Assembly: GCF_000723165.1 (NCBI RefSeq)
Contig: NZ_HG322949.1
Coordinates: 1,542,482-1,606,481 of the forward strand
Length of the DNA stretch: 64,000 bases
Source: Janthinobacterium agaricidamnosum NBRC 102515 = DSM 9628
GTDB taxonomy: Bacteria > Pseudomonadota > Gammaproteobacteria > Burkholderiales > Burkholderiaceae_D
Direction of reading: 5' to 3'
A program made the position numbers and the translations under genes. Below the pieces are notes generated by a model. It saw only the letters and a list, made by a program, of their open reading frames with translations, ran no database searches and was not told where the DNA came from. Below, piece by piece: positions 26,253 to 36,554 of the stretch (position 1 is the stretch's first letter; every line of letters starts with the position of its first letter).

Positions 26253-28655
26253 ATGGTGAAAGTAATTTGGCGTGCAATTCTGAGTTTGTTGGGTTTTAAA
26301 AATTTTGGTCTTCCTCAGCGTGGCGCAGCTAGCCCCGCCTCCGTTCCGAAACGGGAAAAGGCTGCCGATGATACGCTAGCGGCGCCGCTGGCTGCCGCTT
26401 CAGTGCAGAAACAGTTATATGAGGGCCGGGGTTTTCAAGTCGCTGAACATCATGTCGAACTGGCGCGCCAGTTGATGTTTTCCAAGCACGATGGCGTCTT
26501 GAAAGGCCCTACGTCTAAACAGCAAGAAGTAATTTTTAGTCATTCAGCAGCGGCATCGGTAATTGCCGGCGCCGGTTCCGGGAAGTCCACCACGCTGGTT
26601 AATCGGGTGCTGTTCTTGAAGAAATACCTGGAAGTACCATTTGAAAATATGTCAGTGTTCACCTTTACCCGTAAATCGCGTAAAGACTTTATAGAAAAAT
26701 TACTGGAAGAAGCTCCGCGTTGGAATGTCGCGCTTAATGAAAAAAAAGCTGCGCAAATAGTGCGAACTTTTCACTCCAAGGCGCTGGAAATGATGCGCGG
26801 TTTGTTGCGCAGCGATGAAGGTATTTTTGAATTCCAGGGAAAGGCGCAGCCGCTTGCGGCAAAAAACAATGATATGGCCGCCACGCCGGCTGACACGGAC
26901 CTGAGTGCCATTGAAGACCGCGCCAATGATATTGAGGGCTTTGTCGCACTGGACGAAAGCGCCGAGCAGGCTGAAATCCTGAAGGAAAGCTACGTTAAAT
27001 GTTATCAATATGATGAAAATTTCAGGCAAGCTGTGGCAACCTTGTTTGAATACACGATCGCCACGCCGCGCTTGGAAAGTGAAAATGCCAAATATCAGGA
27101 AAAATTATCATTCCTGCACAATATGAGCCAGCGCGATGCGGATTTGTGCACGCACCTTGAAGAAAAATGGACGGCACAAGGAAGTTGGCCGATTACCGGC
27201 GTAGCAAGCGTGACGGAACGTGGCACACGCTATCCTCTCTCCGTCATGGGGGCCCAGTTCTTTGCCAATGGTTATATCGCCGCGCTGGATATTTATGTCG
27301 TGCTGGGACGTTACGACGGTATTTCCATCGACGTTGTGGGTAAAACCAAATTGAAACCCGCTTACAATGTCAGCGATAAACGGTTGATTTTGTTGACCGC
27401 TTGCCCGGAAAAAATCCGCTTTATCAATAGCGCCCAGGATGCCGCGAAATTGCAAACTCAGCTGGAGTTGCACAGTATCGGACCAGGTCTGGCGGCGCCG
27501 TCGATCGACATCCGTCTGCCCGGGGAGGTGAGCGCAAGACCGGTCTTTTCCGCCTTGTACAATTTTGGCGTATTTGCCGAAAATCTCGGACTGGCGCCGC
27601 AGGCTTTGGTCTCGCAACTTGCCGGCAACGCGCTTGGCAAAGCCGAGTCGGCATCTATTTATGCGGTCAGCAAGTTTTTCGGCCAGTTTTATCGGGATCT
27701 CGAGGCCAGGAATCTGCTTACATTCAACCAGATATTTTCCCGTTTAGGCCAGGGCAGTGCCGACCTCGCAAAGGTTGGCGCAGGTGCGCTGGTTGGAATG
27801 AAACATTTGATGATCGATGAGTTCCAGGATATTTCACCGTTGATAGTGAAGTTCATACACGGCCTGCATGGCGAGTTGCACAGAAAGTCGGACGGTGGAC
27901 AAAAACCGACACTTATGTGTGTCGGGGACGACTGGCAATCGATCTACGGCTGGCGCGGAAGTTCTCCGCATTTTTTCTTGAATTTCCCCGCGTTTTTCCC
28001 CGGCGCTACGGCCCAGCCGATCTTGCTTCAGGAAAATTTCAGGTCTTCGCAAAACATTATCGACAGCGGCGAGTCGTTTATTCGGTTAGTGAGCAAGAAG
28101 AGTTTGAAGCATGGCATCGCCAGTAATTCTGCGGTGAAAGCTCTGCCATTCAAGGTTTTATCTGTAGAGAAATTTCAAGCAAAGGATATTGAGCATGCAT
28201 TGAAAGCGATCTTGCAGTCAATGGAGCCGCATGAAAAAGTATATTTGCTCGCATCCAAGCATGATGAACTGAAGCCGTACGACAAACTGAGCGACAAAAA
28301 ACTTACTAAAACCACTTTTCATCAAAGCAAGGGACTGGAAGCTGACTTTGTGATTCTTGTCGGTGCGCCCAAGTATTTCGGTGCGAATAATCTTAAGAAC
28401 CATCTTTACAGCTTGGCCCGATTCCCGCAAACATTTGATCTTGCCCAGCAAGATGAGGCCTTGCGCGTGGCTTACGTGGCGGCGACCCGCGCCAAGAAGT
28501 TGTGCATCTGGTTTGCCGAGCCGGGCAGCGGTAGCGTGATGGGCAAGGTGGCGGCGGATGGAAAGTGCCGCCAATCGATGGAAGTTCAGGCTGTCGTGCC
28601 GTATATCAATGAGTGCTTGAATGAGCTGCGCGCTGACAATCTGATTGAAAGCTAA
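26253..28655 (+). CDS. UvrD/Rep-type superfamily 1 helicase, helicase IV (HelD)-like
   Basis: An 800-residue SF1A helicase. Motif I AGAGSGKST (about 104-112), Ia FTFTRKSRKDF, Ic RTFHSKALE, II MIDEFQDISP (about 519-528), III VGDDWQSIYGWRG, IV LQENFRSSQNI, V FHQSKGLEADFVILVG and VI RVAYVAATRAKK (about 735-746) are all present. DEFQDISP and VGDDWQ are shared with E. coli helicase IV. Between motifs Ic and II lies an unusual insert (about 310-410) rich in beta-strand-like sequence (GTRYPLSVMGAQFFANGYIAALD). The N-terminus MVKVIWRAILSLLGF is hydrophobic. Codon use is more AT-rich than in the neighbours, suggesting horizontal transfer; role unknown. Confidence 0.85.
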   Translation: MVKVIWRAILSLLGFKNFGLPQRGAASPASVPKREKAADDTLAAPLAAASVQKQLYEGRGFQVAEHHVELARQLMFSKHDGVLKGPTSKQQEVIFSHSAAASVIAGAGSGKSTTLVNRVLFLKKYLEVPFENMSVFTFTRKSRKDFIEKLLEEAPRWNVALNEKKAAQIVRTFHSKALEMMRGLLRSDEGIFEFQGKAQPLAAKNNDMAATPADTDLSAIEDRANDIEGFVALDESAEQAEILKESYVKCYQYDENFRQAVATLFEYTIATPRLESENAKYQEKLSFLHNMSQRDADLCTHLEEKWTAQGSWPITGVASVTERGTRYPLSVMGAQFFANGYIAALDIYVVLGRYDGISIDVVGKTKLKPAYNVSDKRLILLTACPEKIRFINSAQDAAKLQTQLELHSIGPGLAAPSIDIRLPGEVSARPVFSALYNFGVFAENLGLAPQALVSQLAGNALGKAESASIYAVSKFFGQFYRDLEARNLLTFNQIFSRLGQGSADLAKVGAGALVGMKHLMIDEFQDISPLIVKFIHGLHGELHRKSDGGQKPTLMCVGDDWQSIYGWRGSSPHFFLNFPAFFPGATAQPILLQENFRSSQNIIDSGESFIRLVSKKSLKHGIASNSAVKALPFKVLSVEKFQAKDIEHALKAILQSMEPHEKVYLLASKHDELKPYDKLSDKKLTKTTFHQSKGLEADFVILVGAPKYFGANNLKNHLYSLARFPQTFDLAQQDEALRVAYVAATRAKKLCIWFAEPGSGSVMGKVAADGKCRQSMEVQAVVPYINECLNELRADNLIES

Positions 28656-28797
28656 GCGGCTGGGTGCGAGTGTGGCTGGACGGTGCTTTTCAGTTGCATG
28701 ATTTCGCACAAACTCCAGTCGGGTAGCTCGCTCATCGTTGAACCTTGAATTCGTTTTTGCACTCTGACTTTACATGTCAGGCTTGCCCGCCTGTTTC

Positions 28798-28808
28798 AGG
28801 AGGTGATG
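28798..28808 (+). promoter_or_regulatory. Ribosome binding site that decides the DUF308 start
   Basis: AGGAGG at 28798-28803 precedes GTG, ATG, ATG in a row. Only the last ATG (28809) has a normal five-base spacing. Confidence 0.7.
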
Positions 28809-29459
28809 ATGAGTTCAAGTGCTATCCATATGCTGATGCGCTCCTGGTGGATACTGGCGCTGCGCGGCCTGGTCGCGGTGCTGTTCGGCATCGCGGCGCT
28901 GGCCTTGCCTGCGGTAACCCTGCTGTCGCTGATCGCCGTCTTCGCCGTGTATGCCTTGCTGGCTGGCACGGTGTCGGTGGTGGGCGCGCTCGGCAACCGC
29001 CAGCGTTCCGACGACTGGTGGATATTGCTGGCGCTGGGCGTGTGCAGTCTGGTCGCCGGGGTGCTGGCGGCGATGTATCCGGCGCTGACCGGGCTGGCGC
29101 TGGTGCTGGTGATCGGCATCAATGCGCTGGTCACCGGCGCGCTCGACATCGTGCTGGCGCTGCGGCTGCGCAAGGCGATGCGCGGCGAATCGCTGCTGAT
29201 CGTCAGCGCGGCCGTGTCGCTGCTGTTCGGATTCCTGGTGCTGGCTTATCCCGCGGCCGGCGCGCTGGTGCTGGTGTGGCTGATCGGTGGCTATGCCTTG
29301 CTGACCGGCGCGCTGTACCTGGTGCTGGCTTACCGCGTGTATCGCGGCAATGCCCGCCGGCCGAGGCTGGTGGCAGACCTGATGCAGGGCGGCGCCAGGA
29401 AAGGCGTCGAACGCAGGGTCGCCGAACGGCGCACCAGCGGCAAGCCGGCCGGATCTTGA
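28809..29459 (+). CDS. HdeD/DUF308 family membrane protein
   Basis: A 216-residue inner-membrane protein with six hydrophobic helices arranged as three similar pairs (ILALRGLVAVLFGIAALALP, WWILLALGVCSLVAGVLAAMYP, LLIVSAAVSLLFGFLVLAYP), the DUF308 repeat of HdeD. HdeD belongs to acid resistance in enterobacteria; elsewhere function is unknown. A basic cytoplasmic tail (about 185-216) ends it. It is followed after 37 bp by the DUF5335 gene and may form an operon with it. Confidence 0.88.
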   Translation: MSSSAIHMLMRSWWILALRGLVAVLFGIAALALPAVTLLSLIAVFAVYALLAGTVSVVGALGNRQRSDDWWILLALGVCSLVAGVLAAMYPALTGLALVLVIGINALVTGALDIVLALRLRKAMRGESLLIVSAAVSLLFGFLVLAYPAAGALVLVWLIGGYALLTGALYLVLAYRVYRGNARRPRLVADLMQGGARKGVERRVAERRTSGKPAGS

Positions 29460-29496
29460 CGGCCCGCCCTGTCACTCTCTCCGAAAGGGAATCGCC

Positions 29497-29829
29497 ATGG
29501 CGATATTCAAACTGGAAAAAAACGACTGGCACGCTTATTTCGAGCGCATCGCCAAGGTCTTGATGGGCAAGTCGGCCGAGCTGGAAGTCGACGCGCTCAG
29601 TATCGGCAGCCAGCTCCAGGCGCGCTGGGCGCCGCTGATGGGCATCGTCTACGATCCGCGCAGCGATATCCTGGCGGTGATGCTGGAAGGGCTGGACCAC
29701 ATGATACGCCACCCGCAAACGATTTTCGTCGACATGCAGGGCGATGTGCTGAACAGCCTGGACGTCAACGACGCCGACAATTTCCGCCACATCATCAAGC
29801 TGCGCGACCCCTTGCCGCTGCCGCCTTGA
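29497..29829 (+). CDS. DUF5335 family protein
   Basis: A 110-residue soluble acidic protein matching the DUF5335 family through LEKNDWHAYFERIAKVLMGKSAELEV, the middle GIVYDPRSDILAVMLEGLDHMIRHP and IFVDMQGDVLNSLDV. The function is unknown; such genes often sit next to general-stress genes. GAAAGGGA lies eight bases before the ATG. Its stop codon overlaps the left end of a palindromic repeat. Confidence 0.85.
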   Translation: MAIFKLEKNDWHAYFERIAKVLMGKSAELEVDALSIGSQLQARWAPLMGIVYDPRSDILAVMLEGLDHMIRHPQTIFVDMQGDVLNSLDVNDADNFRHIIKLRDPLPLPP

Positions 29830-29967
29830 GGGCACTTCGACAAACCTACTGCGCAGCTCACTTCCGGGCCTGCGTTGCTCGCTGACTCGGCGTCCCCGTA
29901 CCTCCGTACAGCTGCGCTACCCGCCCCGGAATTGAGCTTGCTCGCTACGGTTTTTCGAGGTGCCCTC
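29828..29967. repeat. 140-bp palindromic repeat of a second type (GAGGGCAC...GTGCCCTC)
   Basis: The ends are inverted repeats of about 19 bp, GAGGGCACTTCGACAAACC at the left and its imperfect complement ending GTGCCCTC at the right. The inside is GC-rich and non-coding. It begins within the stop codon of the DUF5335 gene. No duplication of flanking bases is clear. It has the layout of a non-autonomous element or an intergenic repeat; no second copy is in this window. Confidence 0.6.
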
Positions 29968-30142
29968 GACAACTAAATGATGTTATTCTTTCAAATATGG
30001 CTATATGATTCAGTATTATTATTATTATTATTATGAAAGTAATTTCATTGTGATCGAATAGTTCTCATGAGTAGATCTTTTAAGAATATTTTTTTATAAT
30101 ATTGATGTATATGCCTTCATTTTCTGAAGGCATATTTACTCA
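29968..30142. other. AT-rich gap with microsatellite
   Basis: Contains a 21-bp TAT-repeat tract at 30015-30035 and a hairpin ATGCCTTCA / TGAAGGCAT near 30111-30132 that could end the minus-strand small gene, though no good T run follows. I see no gene. Confidence 0.5.
30015..30035. repeat. Trinucleotide microsatellite
   Basis: Seven TAT/ATT units in an AT-rich gap; non-coding. Confidence 0.9.
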
Positions 30143-30349
30143 TTAAATCTTACGCCAGTGTGCAGGATTTTTCTTGTCGCTGAGAGTGCGTACGCGAGCC
30201 ACATGCAAAGGGTTATTGGGATAATTCCCTTCGGCCCATTTGATGGCAGCGTCTTGGGTTGCGGCCGTGTGGAGTGGTGTGTCAGTATGCGCTGGTCTAA
30301 CAGTATAACTTCCCGTATCGGTTTGGTTTACAAAGAGACTATTGCTCAT
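30143..30349 (-). CDS. Small hypothetical protein
   Basis: A 68-residue soluble protein with a good ribosome binding site (AAAGGA seven bases before the ATG). It starts MSNSLFVNQTDTGSYTVRPAHTD and has a short repeat-like Thr/Ala middle (TAATQDAAIKWAEGNYPNNP) and a basic C-terminus ending NPAHWRKI. The layout (a beta hairpin, then a helix of the xxAIxWAxxNYP kind) recalls DUF2188-like small proteins, but I cannot assign a family. It is isolated in an AT-rich stretch. Confidence 0.6.
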   Translation of the reverse strand: MSNSLFVNQTDTGSYTVRPAHTDTPLHTAATQDAAIKWAEGNYPNNPLHVARVRTLSDKKNPAHWRKI

Positions 30350-30530
30350 GATATTCCTTTGTGGTTATGAAGTACTGGTTTATTCCAGTTCTTTCAACTG
30401 AATTTATATTTCAGAAATGCTAACTTTGAGGCAATTTTTTTTAATTCAATGGTTTTTTTGATTAAATCATCTTGCCGGGGAAAATATTTCCATAAAGTAT
30501 TTTTTGAAATATAAATCATGAGACTGATTT

Positions 30531-31745
30531 TTATGAGCGTAATAAATTCGAAATACCTGAATTTTCGCTTATCTTTTTCTGTTCGTAGTCAATCGGGTTT
30601 ATTTTTTCTCGGTAGTTGCGAAACGGGCTGTGGTCGTTCAATTCATCGAGATAGGCGTCGATGCCGCCGCTCTCGCGCTGCAGGAAGCGTTCGACCGCAT
30701 CGGAAAACGACGGGTGGGCCAGCCAATGCACCGACCAGGTCTTTTGCGGCAAGAAGCCGCGCGCCATCTTGTGTTCGCCCTGCGCGCCGCCTTCGAAGGT
30801 GGCGATTTTTTGCCGGATGCAAAATTCCAGCGGCTGGTAATACGCTGTTTCAAAATGCAGGCAGGGCACATGTTCCAGCGCGCCCCAATAGCGGCCGAAC
30901 AGCGTGTCGTCGGTATGGATCACCATCGATGACGCGATCGCCTGGCCATCGCGCTCGGCGATCACCAGTAAGATGTTCTGCGGCATTGTTTCACCGATGC
31001 GCAAAAAGAATTCCAGGCTCAGGTATGGCGTGGAACGGTGTTCGGCATAGGTGTTCGCATAACAGCGGTGAAATAGTTGCCAGTCGGCCCGGGTCGCGTC
31101 GCTGCCGCGCACCTGGCGCATCAGCACGCCAGCCTCGGCCACCTTGCGCCGTTCGGCGCGGATATTCTTGCGTTTTTTGTGTTCGAGCGTGGCCAGGAAT
31201 TCATCGAAATCGCGGTAGCCCGGATTGAGCCAATGAAATTGCACGCCGCTGCGCAGCATGAAACCCGCTTGCTGCAATTGCAGTGCTTCTTGCTCTGGCG
31301 GGAACAGGATGTGGGTCGACGACAGCCCGGCGCCTTGTTGTTGGGCGCATAAAAAATCAATCAGCGCGGCCCGCGCCGCCGCATCGGACGCCAGCAGGCG
31401 GTTGCCGCTGACCGGCGTGAATGGCACTGCCGACAGCAGTTTCGGGTAATATTCCAATCCATGTTGCCGATAAGCATCGGCCCAAGCCCAGTCGAACACA
31501 TATTCGCCATAGGAGTGCGACTTGACGTACAGCGGCATCGCCGCGGCCAGCGTATCGCCTTGCCACAAGGCCAGGTATTGCGGCTGCCAGCCGGTATCCG
31601 GCGCGGCGCAGGCCGATTCATGCAGGGCGTGCAAAAACGCGTAAGACAAGAAAGGATTGCGATTGGCTTGCTGCGATAATAATCCGGTCCAGGCCGGTTC
31701 GCCAATTTCAGCCAAAGAAGAAACGATACCCGTGCGATAATTCAT
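30531..31745 (-). CDS. FemAB-like GNAT acyltransferase (PF04339 type)
   Basis: A 404-residue protein of the FemAB-like/DUF482 peptidogalycan biosynthesis group: GNPFLSYAFLHALHESACA-like start (NRNPFLSYAFLHALHES), MPLYVKSHSYGEYVFDWAWADAY, LSSTHILFPPEQE, and YLSLEFFLRIGETMP with GGAQGEHKMARGF near the end. Two tandem GNAT folds are expected; the acceptor is unknown. ATG 31745 was preferred over an upstream GTG. The C-terminal 20 residues (KISENSGISNLLRS) extend past the family core. It is divergent from nadE by about 100 bp. Confidence 0.88.
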   Translation of the reverse strand: MNYRTGIVSSLAEIGEPAWTGLLSQQANRNPFLSYAFLHALHESACAAPDTGWQPQYLALWQGDTLAAAMPLYVKSHSYGEYVFDWAWADAYRQHGLEYYPKLLSAVPFTPVSGNRLLASDAAARAALIDFLCAQQQGAGLSSTHILFPPEQEALQLQQAGFMLRSGVQFHWLNPGYRDFDEFLATLEHKKRKNIRAERRKVAEAGVLMRQVRGSDATRADWQLFHRCYANTYAEHRSTPYLSLEFFLRIGETMPQNILLVIAERDGQAIASSMVIHTDDTLFGRYWGALEHVPCLHFETAYYQPLEFCIRQKIATFEGGAQGEHKMARGFLPQKTWSVHWLAHPSFSDAVERFLQRESGGIDAYLDELNDHSPFRNYREKINPIDYEQKKISENSGISNLLRS

Positions 31746-31849
31746 TTTTTGTCGGTTTGCATTCACCAGCCGTCATCGGGCCGCTGTTCACCCCCGGGGG
31801 CAGCCCCCGCCAACTTTGTTACCCAATTATTCGAATCTAACACCACATC

Positions 31850-33469
31850 ATGACAGTCAAAGTCGCCATCGCTCAAATGAATAGTACCGTCGGCGATCTT
31901 GCCGGCAACCGCGCCAAGATCGTCGAACTCTCCCGCCGCGCCCACGAGCAGGGCGCAGACATTGTCTTGACGCCGGAATTGTCGCTGGTCGGCTATCCAC
32001 CGGAGGATTTGCTGCTGCGCTCCGCATTCTACGCAAAAACCCAGGAAACGTTTGCGGCGCTGGCGACCGACCTGGCCCAGTTCAAGGATTTGCACGTGGT
32101 GGTGGGCTTGCCCTTGTTGGGCGATGGCGGCGAAGTGCGCTATAACGCCGCGTCGGTGCTGCTGAATGGCGACGTGCTGGGCACTTACCGCAAGCATGAT
32201 TTGCCGAATACCACGGTGTTCGATGAAAAACGCTATTTCACATCGGTCGACCATCCCTATGTATTTGCCGTCAAGGGCGTGCGTTTTGGTATCAATATCT
32301 GCGAAGATACGTGGTTTGACTATGCGCCGAAGCGGGCTTTTGATGCCGGTGCGCAAGTATTGCTGGTACCGAACGGGTCGCCTTATCATATGAATAAGCA
32401 GCATTTACGTTATGACGTGATGCGCAAGAATGTTTGCCAGCAAGGCATGTCGCTGGTGTACGCCAACCTGGTCGGCGGCCAGGATGAGCTGATTTTCGAC
32501 GGCGATTCCTTCGTCATGGACCAGCACGGCGTCATTACCGCGCAATTGCGGCATTTTGAAGAGGACCTGCAAGTCGTCGAATTCGATGGTGCGCGTCCGC
32601 TGCCGGCCGTGCTGGAGCCGGCACTGCCGATCGAGGCGCAGGTTTACAAGGCGCTGGTGCTGGGCGTGCATGACTATATTAGCAAAAATGGTTTCCCTGG
32701 AGTATTGATCGGCATGTCTGGCGGCGTCGATTCCGCGCTGACGCTGGCGATCGCCGTCGATGCGCTGGGCGCCGACAAGGTGCGCGCGGTGATGATGCCG
32801 TCGCAATTCACCGCCGATATTTCATGGATCGATTCACGCGACATGGTAAAACGCTTGAATGTGCGCTACGATGAAATTCCGATCAAGCAAACATTTGACG
32901 CCTTCCGTTCGACCCTGGCTGAAGAGTTCGCCGGTCTGGCGGAAGATGCGACCGAAGAAAACATCCAGGCGCGCATTCGTGGCACGCTGCTGATGGCAAT
33001 GTCGAACAAGCATGGCAGTATCGTATTAACAACCGGCAACAAGAGCGAAATGGCGGTCGGCTATTGCACGCTGTATGGCGACATGGCTGGCGGCTTTGCC
33101 GTGATCAAGGATATCGCCAAGACGCTGGTGTACCGTTTGTGCGCCTACCGCAACAGCGTGTCCGACGTGATTCCTGAGCGCATCTTGACGCGCGGTCCGT
33201 CGGCCGAATTGCGCGCCGACCAGTTGGACCAGGATTCCTTGCCGCCGTACGAGGTGCTCGATGCCATCATGCAAATGTATATGGAAGAAAATCGTCCGAT
33301 CGCCGAGATTATCGCCGCCGGCTATCCGCCGGCCGACGTGGCAAGGGTGACACGCCTGATCAAGATCAACGAATATAAACGGCGTCAGTCGCCGGTGGGT
33401 ATCCGGGTCACGCACCGCGGTTTCGGGCGCGACTGGCGTTATCCGATTACTTCCCGGTTTTACGAATAA
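31850..33469 (+). CDS. nadE: Glutamine-dependent NAD+ synthetase
   Basis: A 539-residue two-domain enzyme making NAD from deamido-NAD. The N-terminal nitrilase-type glutaminase (1 to about 250) has its catalytic Glu in TPELSLVGYPPEDLL, Lys in TYRKHDLPN and Cys in GINICEDTWF. The C-terminal synthetase (about 265-539) has the PP-loop GMSGGVDSALTL, the STTGNKSE-like TTGNKSEMAVGYCTLYGD and the end RVTHRGFGRDWRYPI. The glnB gene follows after 27 bp, a common pairing in betaproteobacteria. Confidence 0.97.
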   Translation: MTVKVAIAQMNSTVGDLAGNRAKIVELSRRAHEQGADIVLTPELSLVGYPPEDLLLRSAFYAKTQETFAALATDLAQFKDLHVVVGLPLLGDGGEVRYNAASVLLNGDVLGTYRKHDLPNTTVFDEKRYFTSVDHPYVFAVKGVRFGINICEDTWFDYAPKRAFDAGAQVLLVPNGSPYHMNKQHLRYDVMRKNVCQQGMSLVYANLVGGQDELIFDGDSFVMDQHGVITAQLRHFEEDLQVVEFDGARPLPAVLEPALPIEAQVYKALVLGVHDYISKNGFPGVLIGMSGGVDSALTLAIAVDALGADKVRAVMMPSQFTADISWIDSRDMVKRLNVRYDEIPIKQTFDAFRSTLAEEFAGLAEDATEENIQARIRGTLLMAMSNKHGSIVLTTGNKSEMAVGYCTLYGDMAGGFAVIKDIAKTLVYRLCAYRNSVSDVIPERILTRGPSAELRADQLDQDSLPPYEVLDAIMQMYMEENRPIAEIIAAGYPPADVARVTRLIKINEYKRRQSPVGIRVTHRGFGRDWRYPITSRFYE

Positions 33470-33835
<366 letters not shown>

Positions 33836-33885
33836 TTAGGCGGCATGGTCTGCGGCGGCGGCCGTCCCGGGGCTTTTTGATACCA

Positions 33886-34515
33886 TCAGCGGCCGATGCG
33901 CATATCGAATTTCCAGCTCAGCAGGCGCATGCCGGTGATACTGGCCGCGCTGGTCCACAATGCAATATCGTGTGCCACGCCAAAGTGTTTTTGCAGTAAA
34001 TACATCCAGCAGCCGATGAAGGCGCAAATCGCGTAGGGTTTGCCGTCACGCAATACCATCGGCACTTCATTGCACACGATGTCGCGCAATACGCCGCCGA
34101 AGATGCCGGTGATCACGCCCATCATCGACGCGATGAATAGCGGCATGCCGGCACGCAAGGCTTCGGCCACGCCGGCCACCGCAAACAAGCCCAGGCCGAT
34201 CGCATCGGCGATGACGATCAGGCGCTCCGACACGATCTGGCGCAGCGTGCGTATCAGCGGCGCGGCGATCAGCGCCAGCACGAAGATCAGGATCGCATAT
34301 TCCTGGTGGGCAACCCAGAACAGCGGGCGCTTGTCGAGCAGGATGTCGCGCAGCGTGCCGCCGCCGAACGCGGCGATGAAGGCGACCGTGAAGACTCCAA
34401 CCAGGTCCATGCGTTTGCGCCGTGCTTCGATAAACCCGGAAAAGGCGCCGACCAGTATCGCGATCACTTCGATCAGTCTGATCAGCGATCCCGGAGGCAA
34501 TTGTGGAAGCATCAT
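33886..34515 (-). CDS. TRIC/YicG-family (UPF0126) membrane protein
   Basis: A 209-residue protein with seven predicted membrane helices in two three-helix repeats, each with the glycine-rich UPF0126 motif: AFGGGTLRDILLDKRPLFWV and GIFGGVLRDIVCNEVPMVL. The family is the bacterial TRIC-like cation channel group. Two adjacent ATGs (34515, 34512) are equally possible. It converges on glnB, with 50 bp between stops. Confidence 0.9.
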   Translation of the reverse strand: MMLPQLPPGSLIRLIEVIAILVGAFSGFIEARRKRMDLVGVFTVAFIAAFGGGTLRDILLDKRPLFWVAHQEYAILIFVLALIAAPLIRTLRQIVSERLIVIADAIGLGLFAVAGVAEALRAGMPLFIASMMGVITGIFGGVLRDIVCNEVPMVLRDGKPYAICAFIGCWMYLLQKHFGVAHDIALWTSAASITGMRLLSWKFDMRIGR

Positions 34516-34625
34516 GTGGACGTCGTTGGGCTGGGAAGAATGCCCACAGGTTAACATGACGCGGCCCGCAGCGGGGCCGGTTTATTGCTGAATTGTAATT
34601 CTTGGAGCAGGCTCAGCGCACGACG

Positions 34626-35279
34626 TCAGCGCACCACTTGCAATGCCGCCGGCAGCAGCACCAGCAGGGCGCCATCGCCGCCTTCCGAGCGGCGCGCCTG
34701 GCAAAAGGCGATGACTTCGTCTTTTTGCACCAGCCAGCTATGCACCATCGATTTCAGTACCGGTTCCTGGCCTTTCGAGTTGAAGCCTTTGCCGTGGATC
34801 ACGCGTACGCAGCGCAGCTTGCGCCGGGTGGCCTGGCGCAGGAATTCACCGAGGCTGTCGCGGGCGTTGTCGCGCCGCAAGCCATGCAAATCGAGGTCAT
34901 CCTGGATCGGCCAGTTTCCCTTGCGCATCTTGCGCACCACGTCGCCGGCGATGCCCGGACGGGTATAACTGAGGCCGGGATCTTCTTCCAGCAAGGCGTC
35001 GACTTCAAACAAGTCCGACAACGATTCGCGCAGCACGGCACGGTCGTCCTCTTCCTGCTGGCGTGGCGTCATCGGCCTGGCCGGCACGATCGGCGACAGC
35101 TTGTCTTGCTGTGGCAAACGTGCAACATTGCTGACGCTGTTACGGAACAGATTGGCTTCGTGGGCCGCCTTTTTCTCACGCTGGCTGCGTTCGGCGGCGG
35201 CCACGGCGCGCGCCTGTTCCTGGTCCTTGAGCGTATTGCGCAAGGATTTCAGGTCGGCAAAGTCTTTCAATGACGCCAT
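34626..35279 (-). CDS. Smr-domain protein
   Basis: A 217-residue protein with a charged coiled-coil head (about 1-60) and a C-terminal Smr domain (about 120-215). The LDLHGLRRDNARDSL motif and the HGKGFNSKGQEPVLKS motif are the Smr signatures. Stand-alone Smr proteins (E. coli SmrA/SmrB type) are nucleases; SmrB cleaves mRNA between collided ribosomes. Here HGKG with LDLHG is intact, so nuclease activity is plausible. It starts seven bases after trxB on the same strand and is probably co-transcribed. Confidence 0.9.
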   Translation of the reverse strand: MASLKDFADLKSLRNTLKDQEQARAVAAAERSQREKKAAHEANLFRNSVSNVARLPQQDKLSPIVPARPMTPRQQEEDDRAVLRESLSDLFEVDALLEEDPGLSYTRPGIAGDVVRKMRKGNWPIQDDLDLHGLRRDNARDSLGEFLRQATRRKLRCVRVIHGKGFNSKGQEPVLKSMVHSWLVQKDEVIAFCQARRSEGGDGALLVLLPAALQVVR

Positions 35280-35286
35280 GCGCGGA

Positions 35287-36554
<1,268 letters not shown>

